Assembly: GCA_016214895.1 (NCBI GenBank)
Contig: JACRMR010000012.1
Coordinates: 1-64,000 of the forward strand
From: a candidate division KSB1 bacterium
Lineage (GTDB): Bacteria > Electryoneota > RPQS01
Reading direction: 5' to 3'
Length of the DNA: 64,000 bases
Shown here: positions 37,430 to 46,668 of the stretch, one piece after another
Numbering within the stretch: the first letter of the stretch is position 1
Layout: every line of letters starts with the position of its first letter
Notes under the pieces: generated by a model
Told to the model about the DNA's origin: nothing
What the model saw: only the letters and a program-made list of their open reading frames with translations
Database searches by the model: none
Made by a program: the position numbers and the translations under genes

Positions 37430-39096
37430 AATGCGACGGGCTCCTCGTACTCTGAATAAACTTCCTTCAGGATGTCCACCATCTCGCCCAACGTGCAGTA
37501 AGCATGTGCGGCGGCGATCAAGTGCGGCATGACGTTGTGATCAAGTTCCGCCGCTTGCTTGATATTGTACAGGCATTCACGCACCTGCGCCGCATCACGC
37601 CGCGCGCGAATCCGCATGAGCTTCTCGGTTTGGCCGCGCTGAACCAAGTCTCCTTCGATCTTGAGCAGCGGTATTTCGAGCTGCTCACCCTCGACTTGAT
37701 ATTTGTTGACGCCCACAATCACCCGCTCGCCCCGGTCGATCTCCTGTTGGTACTGGAACGCGGCATGAGCGATTTCGCGCTGAAAGTACCCTGCTTCAAT
37801 CGCGGGGACCACGCCGCCCATGGCGTCGATGCGAGCAAAGTACTCCTCCGCGCCCTGTTCCAGCTTGTCGGTCATCCACTCGACAAAATAGCTGCCGCCC
37901 AAGGGATCGATCGGCATGCCCGCCAACACCTCATGCCGCAACACTTGCTGCGTGCGCATCGCCAGCGTCACCGCCTTCTCGCTCGGTAAGGCCAACGTCT
38001 CATCCATCGAGTTCGTATGCAGGCTCTGCGTCCCGCCGAGAATTCCCGCCAACGCTTCGGTCGCCGTGCGAATCAGGTTGACTTCCGGCTGCTGGGCGGT
38101 CAGACTGCAACCCGCGGTCTGCGTGTGGAAACGGCACAACAGCGACCGCTCCTGCTGCGCGCCGTATTTCTCCTTCATCCGCCGGGCCCAGATCCGGCGC
38201 GCTGCGCGGAACTTGCCGACTTCTTCAAAGAAATCAAGATGCGAATTGAAAAAGTGCGATAACCGCGGCGCGAATTCGTCCACCTCCAACCCGCGCGCGA
38301 TGGACGCCTCGACATAGGCGAATCCGTCGGCCAGCGTAAACGCCAATTCCTGAATCGCCGTCGATCCCGCCTCGCGAATATGATAACCGCTGATCGAAAC
38401 CGGATTCCAGCGCGGCATTTCCCGCGTCGCAAACTCAATCGTGTCCACCACCAGTTTCACCGACGGACGCGGCGGATAAATGAACTCCTTCTGCGCGATA
38501 TACTCCTTCAAGATGTCGTTCTGAAGTGTCCCGCCCAACTGCTCGCGCTTCCAGCCCTGATTCTCCGCCGCCGCAATGAACATCGCCCAGATGATCGCGG
38601 CCGGCGCATTGATCGTCATCGAGGTGGTAATCTTGCCCAGCGGAATATCTTTGAACAAGGTCTCCATATCCTCCAGCGACGCCACGGAAACGCCGCACTT
38701 CCCGACCTCGCCCATCGACCACGGATCGTCAGGATCACGCCCCATCAGGGTCGGCAGATCAAACGCCACCGAGAGACCGTCGCCGCCTTGCTCCAGAATA
38801 TACCGGTACCGCTCGTTGGTCTCCTCGGGACTGGCAAACCCGGAAAACTGCCGCATCGTCCACGGCTTGCCGCGGTACATCGAGGGATGCACGCCACGGG
38901 TAAACGGATACTGCCCCGGAAACCCCAGCTTCTGCATGTATTCCTCGGCCTGCGACGGATCCTCCGACCAGCACAGCGGCGGCACCTCCATCATCGACGT
39001 GGTCGTGAATTTCTTACCCCCGGGAAGCCGTCCCTGAGATTGGCAGGCGGCCTCCCAGCCCCGCCGGGCTGCGAGCAGTTTTTCCAATGGTGTCAT
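37426..39096 (-). CDS. Methylmalonyl-CoA mutase, large (alpha) subunit
   Basis: 556 residues, comprising the TIM-barrel catalytic domain only. The substrate-channel signature is clear: [19 protein letters not shown], then [40 protein letters not shown] and [20 protein letters not shown]. The C-terminal B12-binding domain (DxHxxG) is absent, so a separate small subunit must exist elsewhere. It is not in this window. The enzyme interconverts succinyl-CoA and (R)-methylmalonyl-CoA, in propionate formation or odd-chain and branched-chain degradation. A related mutase (isobutyryl- or ethylmalonyl-type) is possible, but the RQFSGF pattern favours methylmalonyl-CoA. Confidence 0.92.
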   Translation of the reverse strand: MTPLEKLLAARRGWEAACQSQGRLPGGKKFTTTSMMEVPPLCWSEDPSQAEEYMQKLGFPGQYPFTRGVHPSMYRGKPWTMRQFSGFASPEETNERYRYILEQGGDGLSVAFDLPTLMGRDPDDPWSMGEVGKCGVSVASLEDMETLFKDIPLGKITTSMTINAPAAIIWAMFIAAAENQGWKREQLGGTLQNDILKEYIAQKEFIYPPRPSVKLVVDTIEFATREMPRWNPVSISGYHIREAGSTAIQELAFTLADGFAYVEASIARGLEVDEFAPRLSHFFNSHLDFFEEVGKFRAARRIWARRMKEKYGAQQERSLLCRFHTQTAGCSLTAQQPEVNLIRTATEALAGILGGTQSLHTNSMDETLALPSEKAVTLAMRTQQVLRHEVLAGMPIDPLGGSYFVEWMTDKLEQGAEEYFARIDAMGGVVPAIEAGYFQREIAHAAFQYQQEIDRGERVIVGVNKYQVEGEQLEIPLLKIEGDLVQRGQTEKLMRIRARRDAAQVRECLYNIKQAAELDHNVMPHLIAAAHAYCTLGEMVDILKEVYSEYEEPVAF

Positions 39097-39234
39097 CGTA
39101 GAGCTTTCCAGAGATTAGAATTAGACCAAATCTACGAATTTTCGGCCTGACCCGCAACGGGGAGCGACGGCAGGTCGAGCGGGCGGCAGATGCCATTCGC
39201 CCGGCGGATTCAGCTCGCGGTCGTTCCGCCACAT

Positions 39235-39264
39235 AGGACAGGCGACCCACGGGCCGCCTGTCCT
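39235..39264. terminator. Terminator after the beta-barrel protein gene
   Basis: AGGACAGGCG (39235-39244) pairs with CGCCTGTCCT (39255-39264) around a ten-base loop, 15 bases past the stop of the minus-strand gene. Confidence 0.65.
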
Positions 39265-39278
39265 CCAATTACCGATTG

Positions 39279-39734
39279 CTAACGTAGCCAAAACGTGAAC
39301 CCGAGGCCGCCCTGCAATTCGGCCTGAGTATCCGGTGCCAGCTGCAACGCCGGGGCGACTTCCACCCAGGTGTCGATGGCCGAATGCGGCCAGTGATATT
39401 TCAGTCCCAGCGGCAGCCGCAGCCCGATCGTCCCGTCTTCGTTCTTCGGGAGCGTCAGATAGGCACCCCCGCCATAGTACCAGCGCCATTCGCGGGGCGC
39501 GTCAAGCACGTAATCATACACCTGATAGTCCGCCGCAGTGAAAAACCAATCATGCCATGACCAGGCAATGGTCACGTCCACCGCAGACCGATTGCTCCAG
39601 TACCATTGCCCGTTGAGTCCACTGGGTTCACCCAACACAATCCCGGCTCCGAATTCCTTTCGGTCTGTATCTGCCGCGTAAAGGTGGCCGACGAGAAACA
39701 GACCCAGAGCCGCACACAGCCACTTGCGTAACAT
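39279..39734 (-). CDS. Small outer-membrane beta-barrel-like protein (BAPKO_0422/DUF3996-like)
   Basis: 151 residues from ATG 39734, chosen for the strong AGGAGG six bases upstream. The same frame extends 47 codons further without similarity. A signal peptide (MLRKWLCAALGLFLVGHLYAA) is followed by alternating beta strands. The pattern FGAGIVLGEPSGLNGQWYW is the hallmark of a family of small barrels known from Borrelia and many FCB genomes. The C-terminal GGLGFTFWLR ends with aromatic and basic residues, as outer-membrane barrels do. Specific function is unknown. Confidence 0.75.
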   Translation of the reverse strand: MLRKWLCAALGLFLVGHLYAADTDRKEFGAGIVLGEPSGLNGQWYWSNRSAVDVTIAWSWHDWFFTAADYQVYDYVLDAPREWRWYYGGGAYLTLPKNEDGTIGLRLPLGLKYHWPHSAIDTWVEVAPALQLAPDTQAELQGGLGFTFWLR

Positions 39735-39988
39735 GAAGCCTCCTGATTTCGCTCTAATTTGCACGTACTGTCGCCCGGTGCTCCCAAGGAGGACGGCCCG
39801 TAGCCGGTTCAACCGCACACCGAGTATAACTGCAGGAAAACATGAAAGTTCCAGATTTCCGCAGAGTTCAGCCACTCCACGAGCGCGTCCGGCCCCCCGT
39901 GTTTAGACGATCCCACGCCAACTGAGACTGAAACCGGCCGTGTTTGGTTTCAACCTGGGTCAGGCCGACTTAACGCCGTTGATAATGG

Positions 39989-40075
39989 TCAATTTAGGTC
40001 GCGGCGACGTTCCCCCACCGGTTCTGGCCGGGCTTTTGCCGTGATAGACTTTGATCCGATTACTCGAATCTTCAT
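39989..40075 (-). CDS. Possible 28-residue basic peptide
   Basis: ATG 40075-40073 follows CAGGAG by eight bases and opens a 28-codon frame rich in Arg, Lys and Pro (MKIRVIGSKSITAKARPEPV and an RRRDLN end). A longer in-frame reading upstream lacks a better start. The good ribosome-binding site is the only support. It could be a small regulatory peptide, a decayed gene or chance. Confidence 0.25.
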   Translation of the reverse strand: MKIRVIGSKSITAKARPEPVGERRRDLN

Positions 40076-40206
40076 TGTGAATCTCCTGTTCCGGCGATGA
40101 CCCCGACAATTGTGATCGAGGGACTCCGGCTTCGACGACTGTGCAAGGTATAATTGGACTCCCCGAAGCAGATTCGACCGCAACTCACTCAGGCGCCTTC
40201 CGCCTG

Positions 40207-40235
40207 TTGCTTCTCTGGCCGAGGTGTGCTATTAT
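40207..40235 (+). promoter_or_regulatory. Promoter of the first large secreted paralogue
   Basis: TTGCTT (40207-40212), a 17-base spacer and TATTAT (40230-40235). The implied leader is about 97 bases and ends in AAAGGAG ahead of the ATG at 40339. Confidence 0.5.
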
Positions 40236-40338
40236 TGTACGCATCAGAGGAGCGCTGCCCGACGGAGCGCGATGATGAAACCTGACTATTCCACGTTGCT
40301 TGTCTGACTCCAACTGACTGCATAAAGGAGATGGAAAG

Positions 40339-43329
40339 ATGAAATTCAAGCTCTGCCTGTTTGTCCTGATTCTGGTGGCGATCGTCAGCATGGGCTACGC
40401 TGTTGTACAGCGGACCACCCCACTGACCCCAAGTTCCGTTACGGTGGGTGTGCAAGGCCCGGAAACCGCCCTGAGCACCGCCGATGTGTCTGCGCCGGAA
40501 TACCTCAAGGTCCCCGCCACTTCGACGGTACTGCAGCCGCGATCTCAGGTCGGTCCGACCCGCGATTCCGGCGCCATGAATGAACTTGCCGGGACTTTCG
40601 ACCGGTCCGCCCACCGCTCATTCATCGCCGAATCCGGCATTCCCTATGTTCAAGGCAATCGGATCTCCTTCGGCGAAACCAGCCGCAGGACTCTTGATAT
40701 GCCGCTCTGTTCGTTAGAGGTGGCACCCGACACCGGCAACGTCAGCCTCTTCAGCGGGATCCTGCCGGGAGACGCCTATAAGGTCTGGATCGATCCTGCC
40801 GACTGCCCCAATTGCGCACCCAACGTCTATCCTTTCGGCATTGATTCCGTGTGCTTCATCATTGTTCAGGAGATGGATTCCCCGCCGGATACCGTGGTGA
40901 TCGGAGTGGATATCGAGTGCTCGAACCTGCAGCCGGCCACACCGTGCAATGGCCCCGGCGCCGAACGCTGTTTCGCGGTTTACTCGATCCCGCTCGATAC
41001 CAATGCCACTGGCGGTTCCCGGTTCTTGAGCGTCTGCCTGCCCCTGGACACCTGCCGCGTGGACGGGCCATTCTTTGTCGGGCTGTGGCATCTCGGGCAC
41101 ACGCTGCCCGACAGCGTGGCCTTCCATCCCAACGTCGTCTTCCAGGATACGCTTCCGCAACCGGTTCCCTGCGAAGCATGGACCAATCTGCTTGGCGGTT
41201 GGGATTCCTGGGAAAACACGTGGGTAGGTGACCCCGGTATTCCCATCGTGGAGGTGTTTGGCGAGTGCTCTGATTTGGGGGCCGGCGCGATTGCAACCTG
41301 TCCGGTCGAATGCGCGGACACGCTCATTGGATCGCCCCTGGCATATTACGTCACCGGGGTGACGGCCTTCTGGCAGTACTTCGACTTGGATCCGGCCGAC
41401 TTCCCCTATCACCCCACGGCCATTCATTTTGACCTGTACTACGACACCACCGGTACCACCGCCGACACAACCGAGTACCTGATTACCTACGGCTGTCCGA
41501 GCAACGGAAACATCTGCTGCGTCCCCAGCGATATTCTGTGTGCCGGCACCGCGCAAATCATCCGCAGTGGAACCGGTGACAATCTGCTCGTGCCGATTTC
41601 GCTGAATCTTGACCCGCTGACCTGCTGCCTCGAATCTGATTTCTTCGTCGGCGTGATTATGACCCGGCATGTCGGCACTACCGGCGGCGTTTCCAACTAT
41701 CCCAAGTTCCTGACCTCCAACCGGGTGACCGAACAGGGGATCGGAAATGATATTCCGTCGTGCTACCAGTGGTCATTCGGCACCGGCGGCTATACCCCGT
41801 ATCCGTCGGGGTCGCAACTCGGCTGGTACTCGCTGGATATCACGGCTACCTGCGGAGCCTGCCCAACGGCCGCCACGGCCTGCTCGCCGAACTTCCTCGA
41901 CTGCACCAATGCCACGGTTCTCGCCTGCAATCCAAACCCCCAAACGCTGACTAACCAGAGCACGATCGGCGGCGCGATGAACGCCAATCTCTACTGTTGC
42001 CAGGACTGGTGGGAGAGCGGCCCCGAAAAGGTTTACAGCATCACGATTCCGGCAAACGGAAGTGTGAACGCCAGCGTGTCGAACACCGGCGGTCAGGATC
42101 TCGATATCTTCCTGCTCTCGGCGTGTGACCCGGGCAACACCGTGGCCTGCGGCGATTCCGTGCTGAATGTCGCGGGACTTAATGCCGGAACCTACTATCT
42201 CGTGGTTGACGGATTCGACGGCGCCGAAGGCGGTTTCACGCTAACCTACACGATCCCCTGCGCCACCGGCCTCGGCTGTCCGACAACGCTGTGCGGGACC
42301 GGGCTGAACGGTAACGGGACCCTGCTCGCCTGGGACGGCGAGCTGTTGCCCAACGGTAACGTCGCCTATCTCTGCCAGGGCACGGCGGTGGGCGGTAATG
42401 ACATGGTTGTCAAGATCCTCGACCCGGCCTGCGCGTTGGTTTCCACTGTGGACCTCGGCGCCGGGGACCTGACTCGCGCCAGCCGCGGCGTCGCCTACGA
42501 CAACCGCGATAGCAGTTGGTGGGTCTGCACCTTCCGCTTCAGCTCGACCTCGCCCGGTCATCTCTGGCATTACAACGCCGCCGGGACGCTGATCGCGACG
42601 TTTGACAGCTCCTTCTTCGCCGGCCAGACGGGCGTCTATTCGTTCTCCGGATGCACGTTTGACGCGGATAACAACCACCTCTGGCTGATCTGTTCGAGCG
42701 CCGCGCGTTACGTCGAAATGGACGTCAACAACATGGCGGCACCGACGATCATTCAGCAGGGATCGATGCCGATCCATGCGGGCGCGGGATACTCCGCGGC
42801 GGGACTTGACTACGACGAGTGCAACGACCGCATGTTCGTCTCGACCTTCCGCGGCTCGCCGTTAACACGCGGAGAGGTCGAATGCTGGCAAGATGTGAAC
42901 CCGGGAGGTGTGGGCGGCGTCACGCTGCTATCGTACTGCTCGGTGTCCGCGGGCGGCATCACCTTGAACTGGGGATTGGCTCGCTCCGCGACCACGAATG
43001 TGATCAATCTGCCGAACCTTGATGCGACGGCCAATACCGATCATCGGGTATGGACGACCACGGCGCCTTGCGCTGCCGTGCCGCCGCAGGCGCCGACCGC
43101 GGTCCGTTGCCTCCGCAGCGGCGCGGATATCCGAGTGTTCTGGAATGCACCGACGGCGGGCCGCTATAGCATCTGGAAGACCACGGTGAAGAACAACGTA
43201 TTCCCGGCCGACTTCACGCTGGAATCCACGGTAACCGTTCCGGCCGGCATCGATCAAATCTACGTCGATGTCGGTGCGTTCGCGCCCGACGCTTACTTGA
43301 ACTACGTGATCATTCAGGTTTGCCCGTAG
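40339..43329 (+). CDS. Large secreted protein with PPC-like domain and propeller-like region (paralogue 1)
   Basis: 996 residues starting at ATG 40339 behind AAGGAGA. A signal peptide (MKFKLCLFVLILVAIVSMGYA) is followed by two beta-rich, Cys-containing halves (about 115-320 and 325-525) that look like tandem copies of one domain. A PPC-type (bacterial pre-peptidase C-terminal) domain spans about 545-640 (ESGPEKVYSITIPANGSVNAS; DLDIFLLSACDPG; AGTYYLVVDGFDG). A propeller-like region (about 655-880) and a short FN3-like tail follow. Cys residues are frequent, so disulfides in an exported protein are likely. No catalytic motif or T9SS type-A tail was found. It is the tandem paralogue of the next gene. 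Confidence 0.75.
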   Translation: MKFKLCLFVLILVAIVSMGYAVVQRTTPLTPSSVTVGVQGPETALSTADVSAPEYLKVPATSTVLQPRSQVGPTRDSGAMNELAGTFDRSAHRSFIAESGIPYVQGNRISFGETSRRTLDMPLCSLEVAPDTGNVSLFSGILPGDAYKVWIDPADCPNCAPNVYPFGIDSVCFIIVQEMDSPPDTVVIGVDIECSNLQPATPCNGPGAERCFAVYSIPLDTNATGGSRFLSVCLPLDTCRVDGPFFVGLWHLGHTLPDSVAFHPNVVFQDTLPQPVPCEAWTNLLGGWDSWENTWVGDPGIPIVEVFGECSDLGAGAIATCPVECADTLIGSPLAYYVTGVTAFWQYFDLDPADFPYHPTAIHFDLYYDTTGTTADTTEYLITYGCPSNGNICCVPSDILCAGTAQIIRSGTGDNLLVPISLNLDPLTCCLESDFFVGVIMTRHVGTTGGVSNYPKFLTSNRVTEQGIGNDIPSCYQWSFGTGGYTPYPSGSQLGWYSLDITATCGACPTAATACSPNFLDCTNATVLACNPNPQTLTNQSTIGGAMNANLYCCQDWWESGPEKVYSITIPANGSVNASVSNTGGQDLDIFLLSACDPGNTVACGDSVLNVAGLNAGTYYLVVDGFDGAEGGFTLTYTIPCATGLGCPTTLCGTGLNGNGTLLAWDGELLPNGNVAYLCQGTAVGGNDMVVKILDPACALVSTVDLGAGDLTRASRGVAYDNRDSSWWVCTFRFSSTSPGHLWHYNAAGTLIATFDSSFFAGQTGVYSFSGCTFDADNNHLWLICSSAARYVEMDVNNMAAPTIIQQGSMPIHAGAGYSAAGLDYDECNDRMFVSTFRGSPLTRGEVECWQDVNPGGVGGVTLLSYCSVSAGGITLNWGLARSATTNVINLPNLDATANTDHRVWTTTAPCAAVPPQAPTAVRCLRSGADIRVFWNAPTAGRYSIWKTTVKNNVFPADFTLESTVTVPAGIDQIYVDVGAFAPDAYLNYVIIQVCP

Positions 43330-43356
43330 GCTCGACGGCCGTGTGATGCAACCTGT

Positions 43357-43389
43357 GGGAAGGGGTCGGTTAGTATCCGGCCCCTTCCC
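43357..43389 (+). terminator. Terminator between the two paralogues
   Basis: GGGAAGGGGTCGG (43357-43369) pairs with CCGGCCCCTTCCC (43377-43389) with one G-U pair and a seven-base loop, 28 bases after the first paralogue. The second paralogue therefore probably has its own promoter. Confidence 0.75.
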
Positions 43390-43440
43390 GCGCATTTGTA
43401 CGTTTCAATATTGGACCCGCAGCCGCAAATCCTTGACTCT

Positions 43441-46344
43441 GTGCCAGTGAACCGTCGTCAGACTCCGTCACGCCGCTACGAAAAGTACCGACTCCTGCTA
43501 CTCGCGCTCACGATCGCGAGCGGCGGAATGGTGCTCGTGCATGCGCGGACCGTCTTCACCGACGGATCGCCCGAAGCGGTTCCGGCACCGGCGGCACTCC
43601 GACCGGGACCGGAGGCGAACCGGGCGCGTCCGACACCGGCCAATTCGGGGCCGATGGGCTGGCCGACCCCAAGGCTCGACGACACGGCCTGTCAGGTCGC
43701 CTTCGGTGAGCTGGATTCCATCGCATATTATCAAGGTACAACGGCGGGTTTCGAGTACGATCTATGGTTCGCTCCGACAGTCTGCCCGACTTGTACACTC
43801 GCCACACCGTTTCGGCTTGATTCCGTGCTCGTCACGCTGGTGCAGGCCGATGGAGCACCCGCGGATACCGCATTTCTACGGATCGACATCCGCTGTGCCG
43901 CGCTCCAACCGCTGGACTCCTGCGACGGCCCCGGCACGGTCCGCGGATTTCGCGAAACAGCGCTGCCGCTGGCGGGAAATTCCGCGGACGGTTTGGTGGC
44001 GGTGAGCCAGCACTGGATCGCGCTCGATTCCTGCTGGATCGACTCTCCGATCTTCGTGCGTTTGCTCTATCTCGGCAATTCGGACAACACTCCCGGGTTG
44101 TTTGAGCCGGCCTTCGCGATTGACGGCGGCAACGATCCGGTGATTCCAAGTTGTTCCGCGTGGAGCAATCTCAGCGGCGCGCTCCAGCCCTGGAATTCCG
44201 TCTGGACCGCGCCCCCGCCCGGCTACCCGCTTCTGTTGGCGGCCGGAACGTGTAACGCGCAGGCCCCGCCCGCCGTGACTCCCTGTCCCGCGCTTTGCGC
44301 GGCGGAACGCATCGGTGCCACGGCGACGCTCTATGACCCGAGTATATCCGGCGTTTGGGCGTATTTCGGTTCGGGCCAGAGTGTCGCATTCCCGTTTCAG
44401 CCGACCCGATTCGAATGCTCGCTCTACTGGTCCGCCGGCGGAAGCGCGTTGGACAGTGTGCTCGTCACGGTAAGTCTCGGGTGTGCGACTTTCAACGACA
44501 TTTGTTGCGCGCCGCTATCCGAACTCTGCTCGGTCTCGGCTTGGGTACAGCGCGGCTCGGCGAATCCGTTCGTGACGCTGCCGGTCTCGCTTGACCTCAG
44601 TCCGGCGGCGTGCTGCTTACCCGAGAGCTTCTGGGTAGGGGCTACGCTCGCCGGCGCGGCCGTCGACGACACACTTCCCAGCTTCCTCTTTTCCGCCGCA
44701 AGTGCCGAAGCAGACTCCATCCCGGCCTGTGAGCAGTGGCTGAGATCGAACGGAAACTATGCGCATATGCCCGCGTCTGGTCTCGGTTGGTGGAATGGAC
44801 GGATCGTCGGGAGTTGTGGAACATGCGGTGAACTTCCGCCGTTGTCGTGCCCACCGCCCGAACCGCCGCTGTTCTGTGAAGGATCAACCCCCATCAACTG
44901 CACCGCCGCAGGGGTCACGTTTGCCGCCCAAACCAATGCCAACGGCAGCTCCACGGTCACTCGATATTGCGGCGCACCGTGGGTCGAGAGTGGACCCGAG
45001 GCCGTTTACTCCACGTCCGTCGGCGATCACACAAGCATCGACATTCGCCTGACTCAACTATCGGGCGGTGATGTGGATGTGTTTGTTCTCAGTGCCTGTG
45101 ACGCGCATGCTTGCGTGGCCGCCGGAGATTCCACGATCAGTGTGACCAATCTTGCCGCCGGAATATACTACATCGTCATTGACGGGCGAAATGGCGATGT
45201 CGCTACCTTCGACATGACCATCTCGTGTTGCGGAGATTGTCCCGGTCAACTCTGTCTTGCCGATCTGGAATTCGACCATCCCCCGGGCAATCGTTACTAC
45301 GACGGCGAATTTGAGCCGGTAGATGGACATGTGCATTGGTCATACTATGCCGGGACCGGCACGCGACAGCACATCTTGCGTCTCGATCCCCTCTCCTGCA
45401 CGCTGCTCGACACGATCGGCTGGACGGCCAGCGATGCCTCAGCCGGCCGCGCGCTGGCGTTCGATCCACGTAGCGGCGGCCAATACTGGACGGGAACGAT
45501 TACGAACTACGCCCTGGGCACCGGTCACCTGTACCTCATCTCGGCCACCGGCAACGTGCTTCAGAACTTCGCCAGCATTCCCGGAATGATCTCGCTGCGT
45601 TGGGCCGGGCTGGCCTTCGACGCGGAACATCAGCGGCTGTGGGCGGTAACCCGGGCGGCGGAGAATACCGGCGCGGATACCGTTTACTGTCTCGATGTCT
45701 CAAACCCCGCGATTCCGATTCTGATGCGCGGACCCCATCGGCTGACTTATGTCTATACCGGAACCGTGCTCTCCGCCGGCGGTGCGGATTTCGTCCCGCA
45801 AATGAACCTGTTGCTGGTGGGTGTACAGGGCAATCCGCAGGACTTCGTGGGTTGCTTTCGCGACCTTGATCCGACATATAGCGGTCCACCTCCCGGACCC
45901 GCATTGCATGTCGTGGACTATTGTATTCCGGACAGCAATTCCGAGTCCGGTTTCGGAGTCGCGGCGTTAGAGAATTTCGGTCCGGACAGTCTCGGCGAGC
46001 TGCTGCTGATGAACTACAGCGATGCCGCCGGATTTCCGCAGCCGCACTCCGTGTTCAGATATCCGGCGCCGTGCGCATTGCGCGCTCTGCCCTGCGACTC
46101 GGTGCGGGACCTGACTTGTCTGCGAATCGCGGATTCGATTCGGCTGCGCTTCACATCGATGGAGGCCGGCATCTACACGGTGTACTCGACGACCGACCGC
46201 AATACGGAGGAGTTGCCGCCGGCCGCGCCCTGGACGGCGCTGACTTCTATCGAATTGCCAGCCAATTTCCCCGCCGAAATTATGCATTCGAGTCCGTTCG
46301 GCGCGAATTACCGCAGCTACCGGGTCGTCGTCTCCTGCCCATGA
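43441..46344 (+). CDS. Large secreted protein with PPC-like domain (paralogue 2)
   Basis: About 967 residues if GTG 43441 is used; GTG 43447 and TTG 43396 are alternatives, and none has a good ribosome-binding site. A basic N-terminus with a hydrophobic segment (LLLLALTIASGGMVLVHA) fits a signal peptide or membrane anchor. The same domain order as the upstream gene follows. The Cys-rich repeats contain VLVTLVQADGAPADTAFL and VLVTVSLGCATFNDICC. The PPC-like domain has ESGPEAVYS and GGDVDVFVLSACDAH, and a propeller-like region begins near YYDGEFEPVDG. Many segments align directly with paralogue 1, for example CNGPGAERCF against CDGPGTVRGF. Function is unknown. No sorting tail is seen. Confidence 0.7.
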   Translation: MPVNRRQTPSRRYEKYRLLLLALTIASGGMVLVHARTVFTDGSPEAVPAPAALRPGPEANRARPTPANSGPMGWPTPRLDDTACQVAFGELDSIAYYQGTTAGFEYDLWFAPTVCPTCTLATPFRLDSVLVTLVQADGAPADTAFLRIDIRCAALQPLDSCDGPGTVRGFRETALPLAGNSADGLVAVSQHWIALDSCWIDSPIFVRLLYLGNSDNTPGLFEPAFAIDGGNDPVIPSCSAWSNLSGALQPWNSVWTAPPPGYPLLLAAGTCNAQAPPAVTPCPALCAAERIGATATLYDPSISGVWAYFGSGQSVAFPFQPTRFECSLYWSAGGSALDSVLVTVSLGCATFNDICCAPLSELCSVSAWVQRGSANPFVTLPVSLDLSPAACCLPESFWVGATLAGAAVDDTLPSFLFSAASAEADSIPACEQWLRSNGNYAHMPASGLGWWNGRIVGSCGTCGELPPLSCPPPEPPLFCEGSTPINCTAAGVTFAAQTNANGSSTVTRYCGAPWVESGPEAVYSTSVGDHTSIDIRLTQLSGGDVDVFVLSACDAHACVAAGDSTISVTNLAAGIYYIVIDGRNGDVATFDMTISCCGDCPGQLCLADLEFDHPPGNRYYDGEFEPVDGHVHWSYYAGTGTRQHILRLDPLSCTLLDTIGWTASDASAGRALAFDPRSGGQYWTGTITNYALGTGHLYLISATGNVLQNFASIPGMISLRWAGLAFDAEHQRLWAVTRAAENTGADTVYCLDVSNPAIPILMRGPHRLTYVYTGTVLSAGGADFVPQMNLLLVGVQGNPQDFVGCFRDLDPTYSGPPPGPALHVVDYCIPDSNSESGFGVAALENFGPDSLGELLLMNYSDAAGFPQPHSVFRYPAPCALRALPCDSVRDLTCLRIADSIRLRFTSMEAGIYTVYSTTDRNTEELPPAAPWTALTSIELPANFPAEIMHSSPFGANYRSYRVVVSCP

Positions 46345-46380
46345 TATGTAACACTGAATTCCATGCGCCCGCGAAAACAA

Positions 46381-46411
46381 GAGCGGGCAGGTCATTTCGA
46401 CCTGCCCGCTC
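46381..46411. terminator. Bidirectional terminator hairpin
   Basis: GAGCGGGCAGGTC (46381-46393) pairs perfectly with GACCTGCCCGCTC (46399-46411) around a five-base loop, with A residues before it and T residues after it. It separates convergent genes ending at 46344 (plus) and 46438 (minus). Confidence 0.85.
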
Positions 46412-46437
46412 GTCTTATGCTTCCGACCGATAACGTG

Positions 46438-46659
46438 CTACGTCAGATTGCGTTCCATGATTCGCTTCCACTCCGCTTCCGGAACCACCTCGCTCTCGTC
46501 AATCATCATGTTCGGAATGTCATCGACGATCTGGTAGCGGCGACGCGTTTGCCCGTCCGTGGACACCAGCGTGTCCCCGTCCTGCACAAGCGGAGCATGC
46601 GAAAGCGGGCAAACCAACAAGGCCAGCAGTTCGGGGTCAAGCTTGGAGAATCCAGTCAC
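46438..46659 (-). CDS. Trm112-like (UPF0434) small protein
   Basis: 73 residues with the Trm112p fold pattern: LLALLVCPLSHAPLVQ, a central turn, then RRRYQIVDDIPNMMIDES. In zinc-binding relatives the first motif is CPxC and further Cys residues follow. Here only one Cys remains, so zinc binding is unlikely, as in some other bacterial members. Trm112 activates methyltransferases in eukaryotes and archaea; the bacterial role is not settled. It starts nine bases after the aldolase gene ends and is probably co-transcribed with it. Confidence 0.8.
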   Translation of the reverse strand: MTGFSKLDPELLALLVCPLSHAPLVQDGDTLVSTDGQTRRRYQIVDDIPNMMIDESEVVPEAEWKRIMERNLT

Positions 46660-46668
46660 GGTCAGGAC

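Larger units (their letters stand above)
39735..40338. other. Gene-poor divergent intergenic region
   Basis: About 600 bases between the barrel-protein gene (minus) and the first large paralogue (plus). It holds one small candidate frame on the minus strand (39989-40075) and the promoter of the downstream paralogue (40207-40235). I see nothing else. Confidence 0.4.
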
